A stretch of 57,091 nt of DNA from Candidatus Hodarchaeota archaeon (GCA_016840025.1 JAEOTF010000330.1:1-57091), one strand, 5' to 3'; counted from the first letter of the stretch, positions 44,659-54,276 are shown. Numbers and translations are program-made. The notes: generated from the sequence alone by a model not told the origin.

Positions 44659-45738
44659 TTAGGCAGAATAGAGGCAAAAGGCAGTTACAAGATCTACAGC
44701 AGCGATTAGATCTCGTATATCAATAATAGTGCTTTGTGAGTGGATGTAACGACCAGGAACACTAACAACAGAGGAAGGAATTCCAGAACGTGCCAAGTGA
44801 ATTCTACCTGCGTCAGTTCCTCCAGAAGAAGGAATTTTGAATTGATAAGGGATGTTATTTGATTCCGCAACAGTCACTAGCCTATCGACAACTTTCCTGG
44901 AGGCAATCATATTTCTATCTGCAATAGTAATAGCTGGACCCTTACCCATTTTTGCAGGGCATTTCTGGGGTGGAACGCCAGGGACGTCACCTGAAGTTGT
45001 GTTTTCGGTAGCAATCGCCATTTGAATGTCATATTGTTCAGAGAGGGTATAACTTGCAGTCGTGGCTCCTCTTAAACCGATTTCTTCCTGAGATGACCAA
45101 GCAAAGCAAAATGTATAAGGCAAATCTTTCCCTTGCAAGTTGAGCGCGGTTTGAACGAGAATATTACAGCCAGAACGATCATCAAAGGCCTTGCCCATTA
45201 TACGTCCTCCAGGTAATTCATGAAATCCAGAACTCAATGTAGCAATAGTACCTACTTTCACACCCGCTTCAAATGCCTCTTTTTGGGAGAGAAACCCGAA
45301 ATCCATCCAAAGAGATTCCAATTTGACCAATTTCTTCCGTGTTTCCTTAGAAAGAATATGCGGGGGGAGAGCACCAATTATACCGTGTATACGCTCGTTT
45401 TTAGGTTCGATTATGACATTTTGTCCGAGAAGGAGTCTTTCATCCCAACCACCGATAGGAACGAAATACACAAAGCCATTGTTAGTGACATGAGTAACAA
45501 TAAAGCCAATTTCATCGGTGTGAGCATCTAATAGGATTGCAGGCGCGTCGGAAGGACCTTGAATTACTGCCAGAAGGTTTCCAGTCACATCAACCCAATA
45601 TTTATCCACGTAAGATTCAATTTCATTAATTAAAAAATCTACCACTTTTTCTTCATGCCCTGAAACCCCAAGGATCTCAGAAAGTTGTTTTTGGCGAGTT
45701 ATAATTTGTTTTTTGTACTTAGGATCAATAGGGATCAT
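44659..45738 (-). CDS. M42-family aminopeptidase
   Basis: 359 residues. Metal ligands are visible in LLDAHTDEIGFI (His, Asp), KAFDDRSGC (bridging Asp), SSQEEIGLRGA (Glu pair), ATENTTSGDVPG and RYIHSQS (His). This is the full M42 tetrahedral/PepA-like set; archaeal members degrade peptides released by the proteasome. It is cytosolic and may form a 12-mer. Convergent with pdxT. Start ATG 45738. Confidence 0.9.
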   Translation of the reverse strand: MIPIDPKYKKQIITRQKQLSEILGVSGHEEKVVDFLINEIESYVDKYWVDVTGNLLAVIQGPSDAPAILLDAHTDEIGFIVTHVTNNGFVYFVPIGGWDERLLLGQNVIIEPKNERIHGIIGALPPHILSKETRKKLVKLESLWMDFGFLSQKEAFEAGVKVGTIATLSSGFHELPGGRIMGKAFDDRSGCNILVQTALNLQGKDLPYTFCFAWSSQEEIGLRGATTASYTLSEQYDIQMAIATENTTSGDVPGVPPQKCPAKMGKGPAITIADRNMIASRKVVDRLVTVAESNNIPYQFKIPSSGGTDAGRIHLARSGIPSSVVSVPGRYIHSQSTIIDIRDLIAAVDLVTAFCLYSA

Positions 45739-45847
45739 AATTCGGAATTAACAATTTATTGGATAAAACATTTGTTTAATAGCAAATTTAGGATTATCAT
45801 TAATAGGAGATATTAAAGATTAAAGGGAATCCTAAGAGGTATCTTCT

Positions 45848-46927
45848 ATGGCTTTAGGTGTGTGCTTTTCTGTTTTTGATGAGGAGAAAGGACCAGTTGT
45901 AGTATCCTGCGCAGGAATTACCTCAAAATTAGCTAATAAAATTGCAGTTAAAGTAAATATGGGTACATGGTATTTCGAGGATTTTCGAAAAGATCCAAAG
46001 ACCGACTTTACTATCTCAATAGTTCCTTTATTAGAAGAACAAATGCTCGCCTTCAATACGTCTTTCCTAATATATGACTCTCAGTTACGTGGTGGCGCAT
46101 GTATGGCTTCACTTTCGCTGGTTGGCACAATGGCGAACCAGTTTCAATTTTATCAGGCCGCTCCAGATATTGCAGCACAAGCAAAGCGCATAATACCAGA
46201 AATTAAGAATCTCTATCAACATGACCCTCCATTAATAGACCAAATTAAAGCGTATCTGATTTCCTATAAGGAATTCAATGAAAAATTAACTCAAATTGAA
46301 GATGCAAAATTGATTATGGCGGTCATTCCGTCAGAAACTAAGCCACTACCAGAATTTAATTTTTTCTTTAATTTATTAGGCAAATTTGCTAGTAATGTCA
46401 TTACTTCTGCCATAGCAGGGGAGAAAATTGCTATTATTGCAGATGAAATAGAGGGTCCTATGATCTTTTCAACTTTAGAGCGTTTTACACCTCATCGAAA
46501 GTTGGAAAAAGTTGATTGGACGAACTCCAAGAATGAAAGTGCTGATCTTATTTGTATTCCAAAAAGATTGACAGAAAGTTATACCAAAAAGGGTTATAGG
46601 ATTCTTGATGTTAAAAATCCCGACGAGTTCCAAGGACCTGCTAATAAATTTGTTAATAAGTTAGTTAAGGACATGAAAAGTTGTGAAGATGAAAAGAGTA
46701 AAGCTTATTTTATAGATACTCGAATAAACTCCTTTATTACCCGAGTAACGACTATTTTTGACCTATATAACTGTGAAGATGTCTCGGAGAACACATTCAA
46801 GGTCTTACGAGAAGATATCAATAAGGATTTACTAGATCTTATCATTACCTATATTCGTAACACCATTAATCCCCATTTCTCATTACCTCCAGAAAAGAGC
46901 TTCTGGCGACAGCTTGATAAATTTTAA
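45848..46927 (+). CDS. Longin-DENN-like protein
   Basis: 359 residues, soluble. The N-terminus GVCFSVFDEEKGPVVVSCAG and strands up to about residue 100 look like a longin domain. After a helical linker (DPPLIDQIKAYLISYKEFNE), the segment AGEKIAIIADEIEGPMIFST, LERFTPHRKL and a following alpha/beta part match the layout of DENN-type modules that follow longin in eukaryotic FLCN, C9orf72 and NPRL2-like proteins. In eukaryotes such proteins act on Rab or Rag GTPases. The assignment rests on pattern, not on clear identity. AGAGGT precedes the ATG. No neighbour shares its transcript obviously. Confidence 0.5.
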   Translation: MALGVCFSVFDEEKGPVVVSCAGITSKLANKIAVKVNMGTWYFEDFRKDPKTDFTISIVPLLEEQMLAFNTSFLIYDSQLRGGACMASLSLVGTMANQFQFYQAAPDIAAQAKRIIPEIKNLYQHDPPLIDQIKAYLISYKEFNEKLTQIEDAKLIMAVIPSETKPLPEFNFFFNLLGKFASNVITSAIAGEKIAIIADEIEGPMIFSTLERFTPHRKLEKVDWTNSKNESADLICIPKRLTESYTKKGYRILDVKNPDEFQGPANKFVNKLVKDMKSCEDEKSKAYFIDTRINSFITRVTTIFDLYNCEDVSENTFKVLREDINKDLLDLIITYIRNTINPHFSLPPEKSFWRQLDKF

Positions 46928-47027
46928 AGTAGATCTGTGTTTATATAGCCTGATGGATTTATAAGAGCGTTATCCTTCACATTCGACCATCAAGAATTAA
47001 TAAATATATCATGGGAGAATTAAGGTC

Positions 47028-48929
47028 ATGAGTGCTCCAAACATTACTATCAAAGGAATATTAAGCAACGGGGAGAGATTCTATAAAGAAATCCGTACTG
47101 ATACCACTGCTCTTAATTTAACTGAGAAACAACTTATTGAAGTAGACCTTTCACCTTTACAGCAGTGTACACATCTCATAACGATCGATTTAACGAATAA
47201 TCAACTCACTACCGTTGATCTTACTTCCCTACAATATTGTTACACCCTCGAAGTTCTCAATTTAACGAGCAATCAACTCACTACTATAGATTTGGCCCCG
47301 CTAGAACATTGCTCAAACCTCACGCGGATTGCTTTAAGTAACAATCGATTAACTGCCGTGGATTTGGCCCCGCTAGAAAAGAATACCACCCTCGAACTTC
47401 TTGATCTAGCGGATAATAAGCTGACTAATGTGGATTTATCCCCTCTACAACAATGTAAATATCTCATAACACTCTTTTTACAGAAGAACAAATTAACTAA
47501 AATAGATTTATCTCCATTACATAAGTGTAAATACTTAATATGGCTCTATCTATATAGTAACCGCTTAGCTACTGTGGATTTATCCCCGCTCCAACAATGT
47601 TTCCAGTTCACTACCCTCGATTTAGCTGGTAACCAATTAATTGAAGTTGGACTTTCACCTCTGACATCTTGCCCTAAAATTCAAAGAGTGGCCTTAGCAG
47701 GCAATCAATTATCTAAAATAGACTTAACGCCGTTGCAACAATGCCCTAACCTTACAACCCTTGATTTACGCGATAATCATTTAGATGATGTGAATTTATC
47801 GCCGTTAAAGGAATGTTCTAGCCTTGTAAGGCTCTATCTTTCAGGTAATCGGTTTTCTACTGTGAATCTCTCACTATTGAAAGATTTCACGATCTCTAAT
47901 CTAGAGGTGCTGAAAGATCTTTATGATCTCAATCCTGACCAAGTGATAAGTAAAGCTTTAAGTGATACAGACGGTTGTGCAACTCTCATTTTATTCTATC
48001 AGGAATGGATTGAAAGTGAACGTCCGATAGAGGGCAAATTCTGGCGTATTTTTCATGAAGCCGTTGTAAAATGGTGGGAAAATCCTGATACAGATCATTG
48101 GTATAGTGAAAAGATATTAGAATCAGTAAAACATAGTATTACATCTGAAACCCTTGCAAATTACTTCATTGGTTCAAATGACCTAGATAATGATCTGGAA
48201 TCTGACTATAAAGGTTTACGTGATGAACAACGGGCTTTACAACCGAAATGGTTTATTGAACTTCCGCTTCAGATGGTACACGGCGAAAAATTCTTGAAGA
48301 TTCGGTTAAATAATTTGGTGTGGGTTAATGGACAGTTTAAGAGTTATCCTACTGAAAAACAATCTCATCCGCCCATCAGTCGTATGAAAGTCAAAATCGA
48401 AACCCGATGGCATCAAGAAATGGAGATCGATCATATCTTCTATCCAAATACCGAAGAAGAGCGGAAACAATACAACAAAGATCCAAATACTGCGTGGTTA
48501 ACAGACATTATGGTTATGGATCTAGGAAACCACTTACAAACAGAAGAAAATCTCGTATTAACTTATTCAATTGAATGTTATTTCAATGCGGAAAGTACTA
48601 AACCAGACTTCCAGACACCTACTAAGAAGATTGCTATACCCGTTATCCGAACTAAAAATTATCAAAATGTCCAAAAATTCTTGTTAAAACATAATCAGGT
48701 TATGACGCTTGCTTTAGCAATTTTCAGCATAGGTATGTCAATTATAACTACAATTCTCAACTATTATGATCCCCTTTCTGATATTGCCAGTAGTTTTAGT
48801 GGTTTGGAAGTAGCAATTTTGGGAGGAATGGGACTCATACTGATTATAGGATCACTTGTAGGAATGATCTGGCTATTAAAGAAAATAAATCAGGAAAAAT
48901 TGACTGACAGTGTGTCAACTGCTGATTAA
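47028..48929 (+). CDS. Leucine-rich-repeat protein with C-terminal membrane anchor
   Basis: 633 residues. About ten 24-residue LRRs span residues 35-290, each like VDLSPLQQC..L..L.L..NQLT, forming a solenoid. The middle region (residues 300-540) is an unrecognised alpha/beta part with many Trp and Glu. Two hydrophobic helices near the C-terminus (VMTLALAIFSIGMSIITTIL and VAILGGMGLILIIGSLVGMIWLL) and a Lys/Glu tail anchor it. There is no signal peptide, so the LRR part is probably cytosolic: a tail-anchored LRR protein for protein-protein contacts. SD-like sequence lies before the ATG. LRR proteins of this type are common in Asgard genomes. Confidence 0.82.
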   Translation: MSAPNITIKGILSNGERFYKEIRTDTTALNLTEKQLIEVDLSPLQQCTHLITIDLTNNQLTTVDLTSLQYCYTLEVLNLTSNQLTTIDLAPLEHCSNLTRIALSNNRLTAVDLAPLEKNTTLELLDLADNKLTNVDLSPLQQCKYLITLFLQKNKLTKIDLSPLHKCKYLIWLYLYSNRLATVDLSPLQQCFQFTTLDLAGNQLIEVGLSPLTSCPKIQRVALAGNQLSKIDLTPLQQCPNLTTLDLRDNHLDDVNLSPLKECSSLVRLYLSGNRFSTVNLSLLKDFTISNLEVLKDLYDLNPDQVISKALSDTDGCATLILFYQEWIESERPIEGKFWRIFHEAVVKWWENPDTDHWYSEKILESVKHSITSETLANYFIGSNDLDNDLESDYKGLRDEQRALQPKWFIELPLQMVHGEKFLKIRLNNLVWVNGQFKSYPTEKQSHPPISRMKVKIETRWHQEMEIDHIFYPNTEEERKQYNKDPNTAWLTDIMVMDLGNHLQTEENLVLTYSIECYFNAESTKPDFQTPTKKIAIPVIRTKNYQNVQKFLLKHNQVMTLALAIFSIGMSIITTILNYYDPLSDIASSFSGLEVAILGGMGLILIIGSLVGMIWLLKKINQEKLTDSVSTAD

Positions 48930-49115
48930 ATGCTTAACTAAATGTGTATAAATCAGGAAAAATTGAGAGGGGTGGTATTTTATAGGTTTAAATAAGGAAT
49001 ATCTTCTAATAAGATAGAAGAAGCGAAGAGAAAGAATCAGGGAGTCTCTCGTTAAAATCGAGAAGGTGACAATCCTATGTTTCTGATAGTGCGGATTCCC
49101 GTAATGATGGATTAA
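48930..49115 (+). other. Leader region before TnpB relic, with hairpin
   Basis: AT-rich. TCTCG-TTAAAAT-CGAGA (49047-49063) can pair as a short hairpin. It lies where the left part of an IS605-type element would be, but no clear end was identified. Confidence 0.35.
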
Positions 49116-49863
49116 TTAAGTCCAAAAAAACGCCACCAACTGGAGAAACTGACAGGATGGGATAGTACTGTTATTAAGCACTATCTTCAGATTATTGACC
49201 ATGAACAAGAGTATTTGTGGCTGGCAGGAAAAGAAAACGAAAATCAATGCATTAGACAATCAAATTGCGTCACTCCAACGCCAGTAGGCGTATTATCGCC
49301 GAACCAAGAAGAACACGAAGAATCTCACCCGTAAACCAAAGAACCTCTCTCATAAACGAAAGGAGTTAGCCATTCAATATGACCACGCCTTCACTTCGCA
49401 AATCTGCGACTGGGTGGAAGTTCTGCAACACAGGTATCGAGTTCATGTTGTTCTCGGAAAATTAAAAGGCATTCGCACGTCTAGGCGAAGAAGTGATGGG
49501 AAATCTCGAAAATAGCGACGGGAACTCCATCGGTGGGCATTTCATCGGATTACGACCTTTCTTCAGTATAAACTCGAACTGAGCGGCTTACCTGTGAGCC
49601 ACTTCCATACACTCCAGGAAGGCTGGACAAGTCAGACCTGTTCGAAGTGTGGGTCGCGTAATATAACTCGTCCTTTCCAAGCATTTGTGATCTGTCAAGA
49701 CTGTGGCGCCCATCTTCAAGCTGACATTAATGGCGTACTGAATATCGCGTTCAAGCTTATAAAATCACTTAAAAACGAAACAGCCCTATGGAGTAAGGAA
49801 ACAGTAGCATCAACTGGAGTAAGGAAAACTATCACTCCCGAAAGGATCTATATTACATTATGA
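49116..49863 (+). pseudogene. TnpB (IS605/IS1341-type) transposon-nuclease relic
   Basis: The sequence reads as TnpB along much of its length: WDSTVIKHYLQIIDHEQEYL near 49158, then after a frameshift near 49225 KKTKINALDNQIASLQ, SHKRKELAIQYDHAF, RRELHRWAFHRITTFLQYKL and the zinc-finger end TSQTCSKCGSRN...CQDCGAH with QADINGVLNIA. Two in-frame TAG codons (49285-49287 and 49513-49515) and the frameshift break it. The intact 3' piece from GTG 49594 encodes only the Zn-finger tail (89 residues). No TnpA partner is present. RuvC motifs other than the last part are lost, so it is inactive. Confidence 0.8.
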
Positions 49864-49864
49864 G

Positions 49865-49905
49865 TCCCGAAGTAGGTTATAGCCTATTTGAACTATCATT
49901 CGGGA
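49865..49905 (+). repeat. Stem-loop at the right end of the TnpB relic
   Basis: TCCCGAA (49865-49871) pairs with TTCGGGA (49899-49905), with an inner TAGG/CCTA pair. It directly follows the TnpB stop codon, where IS605-type elements keep a right-end structure and a guide-RNA scaffold. It may also act as a terminator. Confidence 0.5.
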
Positions 49906-49975
49906 TTTCTCATTGTACCAGAACTCGCGTCATTATTAATCTTGAAGATGAAAAAAAAGAAATGGGGATGGAAAT

Positions 49976-52432
49976 TTAAGAGACCATTCTGTTGCGGAGC
50001 ATATCAGGCAGAGAGCTACGCCATGTCCTCCATGCTAAGAGACTAGTAGCAAAGAAGACACAGAGGATAATTGTGACTATAACTATTACCCATAATGCTA
50101 AGGGAACTATAACAGGGACGTACATATCCTGTATGAGATAATCGTAGGTTGGTCGCAGTATTGCGAAACTTAAGGGAACACCAATGACAAGACCGAACAA
50201 TCCATACATCACGTTCTCTAGAAAGATGATTTTCAAAATTGTACGGCGCTTTGATCCCATAGCTTGAAGGGCTAGGAACTCCATCTCACGATCCATCATT
50301 GCCAAGCTCATACTTGAAAAACTGAATAGCACCAGAATACCCACTCCTAAAAGTGCAATAAGAATGAGTAATCCAGTAACCATTTCCAATAAAGTCTTCA
50401 AGGTCTCAAATGTTTCATCAACTTCGGAATATGCATAGGTAGAATACTTATCCTCTACTTTATACTTGAGCTGGCTTTTTTCATTGTCAGATAAACCGTT
50501 TACAAAATTAAACACAAAAGCATTAACATTTTCGAATACATTAATGCCTTGAACATTAGTGCTCTGATCCTGTAGTGCTTCAATACTCCACAGGACTGCG
50601 TCATCAAACAATTCACCAGTAATTCCTACTACTTCTACATTAAAAGTGTTATTCTGGTCAAATGCTATGTTTAAGTGGTCTCCAATGCTGATACCATTAT
50701 CTCTCGCAAGAATACTACCTATTAAGATTTGATCTTTGCTAAGGGTCTCAAGAGATCCTTTTCCTTTTATTACGTTGTACTCTCGTAAGGTAGAGTTTTT
50801 ATGAAAAGCCTTGAGAGACACACGCTGTGGATCAAGCTTAGAATCGGATATAAAGACTTCAGTGTATATGTAACCTTCTACTACACTTATTCCTGTTGTA
50901 TTTTGGTCAACCCAATCTTTAATGGCTTTTTCTGATATCGGTTGGCGAAGAACTACATTCACATCATATTTCTCAAAGTCGTCATAATTTTGATCCATTG
51001 AATAGAGAACATCATAGAAAAGACTTCCAGAGGAAATTAAAATCATCATTGAAGTCGCTACCGCAACTACAGTCGATAAGGATCGTTTTTTATTCATAAA
51101 AACTGTTCTAAGTGGTATTTTAGTAACTAGTTTTCTAAAAAGACCTAATGGCAGAAAAATGCTTTCTAATAGTGGTTCTTTTCCAGCTTCACCCTTAGAA
51201 TAAGGAGCTACCATAGCTTCCCGAGGTGTTAACTGAAGAATAGGCAAGGCAGCTAAAAAAGAAAAGAAAATTATTACAGCTAAAGTCAGAGAGATACCAC
51301 CCAACCATACCACGGCATCGAAGCCAGGTCGTGTTTCTGTAAATCCGTGCCAATCTGCTCTTACCTCTACTGCAGCCATACTAAGTCCTGTCGCCCCGAG
51401 TAAACCAATAGTTATACCAATTAATCCTAAAACTACACCAAAGCCAATGTAGTGCCACAGAACATCCCGTTTTCTGGCACCTAATGCTCCATAAAGTCCT
51501 ATATGGGTGCGATGGGCAAGTACTAGTTTACTCAAAGAATTATAGATCGCTGTTGCTCCTGCTAACAAACTAAATAAACCGAAAACAACTCCAAATTTGT
51601 CATGGGGGTTATCGAGTTTGAAGAATTCTAGGTCTGGTGCCTCATCCCAATAGATTACTGTTTTTATTTTATCAGCGCCGAGAAGATGACTAAACGCTTG
51701 ATCCGCAACTTGGCTTGCATCATGAGAGCGTTCTGATGTTTTAACTAATACTTCGTTATAGCCTTCCACTTGAAGAAGATCTCGAAATCGCCCAATAGGC
51801 ATATAGATAATACATAATTCACCAAATGAAGCATAATTTGTTTGCTCATCCACTGGATAAAGATAGTCTGAGTCAATTACAAAACCTGCTATCTCAACAT
51901 CAGTACTTTCGTTCTCCGAAAGTTGAATTGCAAGTATGTCTTCTAATTTTGCACCTGCACTCAGACCAAAGAGACCCTTGCTAAAGTGACGTTCTACTAA
52001 GACCTGGTTCTCTTTAAGACCTTGAGTTCCTCCTTCTTCTAACTCTTTAGTACTTTTTTCAATCTCTAATTTATTTATTGTATTGTCTTCAAGGTCTAAT
52101 CCAATTAAATACGTATTATAACTTTCATTTTTGAATTCTATAGTGGAATAGTCAAAGATGCGCCCTTCCAAATCAGTAATGCCTGCTTCTTTTATTGTTG
52201 GATTGTTTTCCAAAGCAGCTATGTCGAGAGATGTGTAATTGTTTAATCTCACACGAAGGTCGGCGTTATTGAGATTTTCATGATGAGCAGCGACTGTAGC
52301 CATGTAGGCTTTTCTAATACTAATGAATCCTATACCAGTCATGATTGCAATAGCGACAGTTAAAATAATGATGGCGGAACGAAATTTATTAAATCGGATT
52401 TCCCGAAAGATCTTTTTAGTGAGGATTTTCAA
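49976..52432 (-). CDS. MacB/FtsX-type ABC transporter permease
   Basis: 818 residues. Two MacB-like halves: an N-terminal helix (SAIIILTVAIAIMTGIGFISI), a periplasm-type domain, then three helices (FSLLAGATAIYNSL, VVLGLIGITIGLLG, LTLAVIIFFSFLAALP). A second such unit follows (VVAVATSMMILISSGSLF, the domain, and three helices up to VIVTIILCVFFATSLLAW). The duplicated FtsX layout is that of LolC/MacB-like exporters or mechanotransmission permeases. It overlaps the ATPase gene by four bases (ATGA), giving coupled translation. The pair is divergent from a PadR-type regulator. Substrate unknown. Confidence 0.85.
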   Translation of the reverse strand: MKILTKKIFREIRFNKFRSAIIILTVAIAIMTGIGFISIRKAYMATVAAHHENLNNADLRVRLNNYTSLDIAALENNPTIKEAGITDLEGRIFDYSTIEFKNESYNTYLIGLDLEDNTINKLEIEKSTKELEEGGTQGLKENQVLVERHFSKGLFGLSAGAKLEDILAIQLSENESTDVEIAGFVIDSDYLYPVDEQTNYASFGELCIIYMPIGRFRDLLQVEGYNEVLVKTSERSHDASQVADQAFSHLLGADKIKTVIYWDEAPDLEFFKLDNPHDKFGVVFGLFSLLAGATAIYNSLSKLVLAHRTHIGLYGALGARKRDVLWHYIGFGVVLGLIGITIGLLGATGLSMAAVEVRADWHGFTETRPGFDAVVWLGGISLTLAVIIFFSFLAALPILQLTPREAMVAPYSKGEAGKEPLLESIFLPLGLFRKLVTKIPLRTVFMNKKRSLSTVVAVATSMMILISSGSLFYDVLYSMDQNYDDFEKYDVNVVLRQPISEKAIKDWVDQNTTGISVVEGYIYTEVFISDSKLDPQRVSLKAFHKNSTLREYNVIKGKGSLETLSKDQILIGSILARDNGISIGDHLNIAFDQNNTFNVEVVGITGELFDDAVLWSIEALQDQSTNVQGINVFENVNAFVFNFVNGLSDNEKSQLKYKVEDKYSTYAYSEVDETFETLKTLLEMVTGLLILIALLGVGILVLFSFSSMSLAMMDREMEFLALQAMGSKRRTILKIIFLENVMYGLFGLVIGVPLSFAILRPTYDYLIQDMYVPVIVPLALWVIVIVTIILCVFFATSLLAWRTWRSSLPDMLRNRMVS

Positions 52433-53214
52433 TCATTATTCACCTTCTTCATCCCACGAGAACGTGGATGTTCCTCAACTGAAACGATTTGACCGTCACG
52501 AAGATGAAATACGCGATCTGCTTTTTCCGTAATACTGAGATCATGGGAAACAACAATATATGTTCCACCAAATTTTTCGTTAAGTTCCTTCATTAAATCC
52601 GCAATCTTCTGCCCTGTAACAAAATCTAAATTGCCAGTAGGTTCATCTGCCACAACAAGATCTGGATTCTTCACAAGAGCGCGAGCAATTGCAACTCGTT
52701 GTTGTTCTCCTCCAGAGAGTTGGCTTGGGAAACGATCGATTTTATCACCGAGCCCAACGGCATTTAGCATGTCACAGGCACGTTCTCGAATCGCCTTACG
52801 ATCTCCTTTGAATTCTAGAGCGAGGGCTACATTTTCCCATGCCCTTAATGAAGGAATAAGGTTGAAAAACTGAAAAATCCAACCTACTTTATTACGGCGA
52901 TACTCTGAGAGTTTGGTTCTTCCCCATTGTGTGATTTCTTCACCACGTATCTTTACAGTGCCCTTTGTAGGTGAATCTATGCCACCAATTTGATTCAATA
53001 AGGTTGTTTTACCTGAACCACTAGGTCCAAGAACTACAATAAATTCACCCTCATGTACTTCCATCGATATACCACGTAGGGCATTTACAGTGTGATCCCC
53101 CATTTTAAATTCTCGATGAAGATTGGAGAGAATAACTACTGCTCGCCCTTTTTTGGGTTTTTTAGCCTCATCAATGTCTTCAATTACCATTTCTTTAGCG
53201 ACAACATCGCCCAT
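52429..53214 (-). CDS. LolD/MacB-type ABC transporter ATPase
   Basis: 261 residues from ATG 53214 (MGDVVAKE), set by an AAGGAAAG before it and by a palindromic operator in the upstream part of the longer frame. Walker A GPSGSGKTT, Q-loop GWIFQFFNLIPSLRAWENV (the mark of this branch), signature LSGGEQQRVAIARAL, Walker B LVVADEPTGNLD and switch His in VSHDLS. It drives the FtsX-like permease with which it overlaps. The N-terminal 25 residues are acidic and Lys-rich, an extension relative to typical LolD. Likely controlled by the divergent PadR protein. Confidence 0.92.
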   Translation of the reverse strand: MGDVVAKEMVIEDIDEAKKPKKGRAVVILSNLHREFKMGDHTVNALRGISMEVHEGEFIVVLGPSGSGKTTLLNQIGGIDSPTKGTVKIRGEEITQWGRTKLSEYRRNKVGWIFQFFNLIPSLRAWENVALALEFKGDRKAIRERACDMLNAVGLGDKIDRFPSQLSGGEQQRVAIARALVKNPDLVVADEPTGNLDFVTGQKIADLMKELNEKFGGTYIVVSHDLSITEKADRVFHLRDGQIVSVEEHPRSRGMKKVNND

Positions 53215-53248
53215 TGCATTTCTTTCCTTTTTATGAGTTTTGCAGTTA

Positions 53249-53265
53249 TTGCATAATATATGCAA
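53249..53265. promoter_or_regulatory. Palindrome in the divergent ABC/PadR promoter
   Basis: TTGCATAATATATGCAA is a perfect inverted repeat (7-bp arms, 3-base spacer). It lies between the ABC gene start and a TATA-rich stretch (53283-53299). PadR-type proteins often bind ATGC/GCAT or ATGT/ACAT dyads, so it is a likely PadR site. Confidence 0.6.
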
Positions 53266-53334
53266 GTATGCCATGTTGCGACAATTATATAAATATAATA
53301 TGTATAATCATCTGATATATGTCAGGTGAAGCAT

Positions 53335-54213
53335 ATGTCCATAGACCCTTCTTCTTGGAGACGGCTTGGTTTTCTTCAATTGTCTATTCTTACATTAGTT
53401 TGGAAGACTGAAATGTATGGTTTGGAGTTACTTAAGAATCTTAAATTGAATGGTTATCCCATTGGTCCAGGTCAACTGTATCCAGCGCTTGGTAAATTAG
53501 AAGAAAAAGGGTTAATCATTTCGCGAGAAGAAATAAAAAAAGGGGCTAATAGAAGGTTTTTCTTGACAACAGAATTGGGTAGACAGCTTGTTACATACTA
53601 CCTAATGGATTTCTTGAGTTTGTTCTCTGAAATGCAGGCGGAGAAAGTTTCTTTTGTGACAAAGGATATATATGAATTGATAGAAATAAGACCAGGCATA
53701 ACTTTTGCTGATTTTTCAATTCGACGAACGGGGAGACAATTTGTACCTATTATTGAGATACATGAACAAGTAGGTTCGAAAGGTCATGTATTTCTAACAA
53801 GTACAAGAAAAGACTACACTGATTTATATAAAGGAAGAATAAAAGATAATAATCTGAAAAATGCAACAGTTCTTGAAGTTGAGCAAGGGAAAACAACTCT
53901 TCCAGATAGCTCTGTGGAATTAGCAATCTGTATATTTACGCTTTACATGAACGATACAGAATGGATTATCCCTGAAATGGGGCGAGTTTTGAAAACAAAC
54001 GGGATTGGTTTGATAGTAGATACTAAAGAGATAGAAAGAGAACTAGATGCAAGGTTTGCATTCATAGATCTGTTATTAGATTTAGTACCACAGCTTTCAA
54101 AAATAGGGATAAATCTCTCAGAAGTTGAAGGTATATCAGCTGAAAACGGGCTCGTTATTCATAGAAAAAAAGAAAATAGAGGAGTTATTTATCTAGTATT
54201 AACCAAACATTAA
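53335..54213 (+). CDS. PadR-type regulator fused to a methyltransferase-like domain
   Basis: 292 residues from ATG 53335 (preceded by AGGTGA). Residues 1-105 are a PadR winged helix: LGFLQLSILTLVWKTEMYGLELLK, GPGQLYPALGKLEEKGLI, RRFFLTTELGRQL. Residues about 170-292 resemble the C-terminal part of SAM-dependent methyltransferases: LPDSSVELAICIFTLYMND, then EMGRVLKTNGIGLIVD. The glycine-rich SAM motif I is not recognisable, so this domain may sense rather than catalyse. The gene is divergent from the MacB-type transporter it probably controls, through the palindrome at 53249. Confidence 0.72.
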   Translation: MSIDPSSWRRLGFLQLSILTLVWKTEMYGLELLKNLKLNGYPIGPGQLYPALGKLEEKGLIISREEIKKGANRRFFLTTELGRQLVTYYLMDFLSLFSEMQAEKVSFVTKDIYELIEIRPGITFADFSIRRTGRQFVPIIEIHEQVGSKGHVFLTSTRKDYTDLYKGRIKDNNLKNATVLEVEQGKTTLPDSSVELAICIFTLYMNDTEWIIPEMGRVLKTNGIGLIVDTKEIERELDARFAFIDLLLDLVPQLSKIGINLSEVEGISAENGLVIHRKKENRGVIYLVLTKH

Positions 54214-54276
54214 TCATTCATTATACATCCCGACCATCCTCAGAACACAATTTAGCAGCAATCTCTTTCCCCCTCT

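Noticed and set aside
49285..49515. TAG codons in the TnpB relic as pyrrolysine or recoding sites
   Set aside because: A frameshift and loss of the N-terminal part accompany them, so ordinary decay is the simpler explanation.
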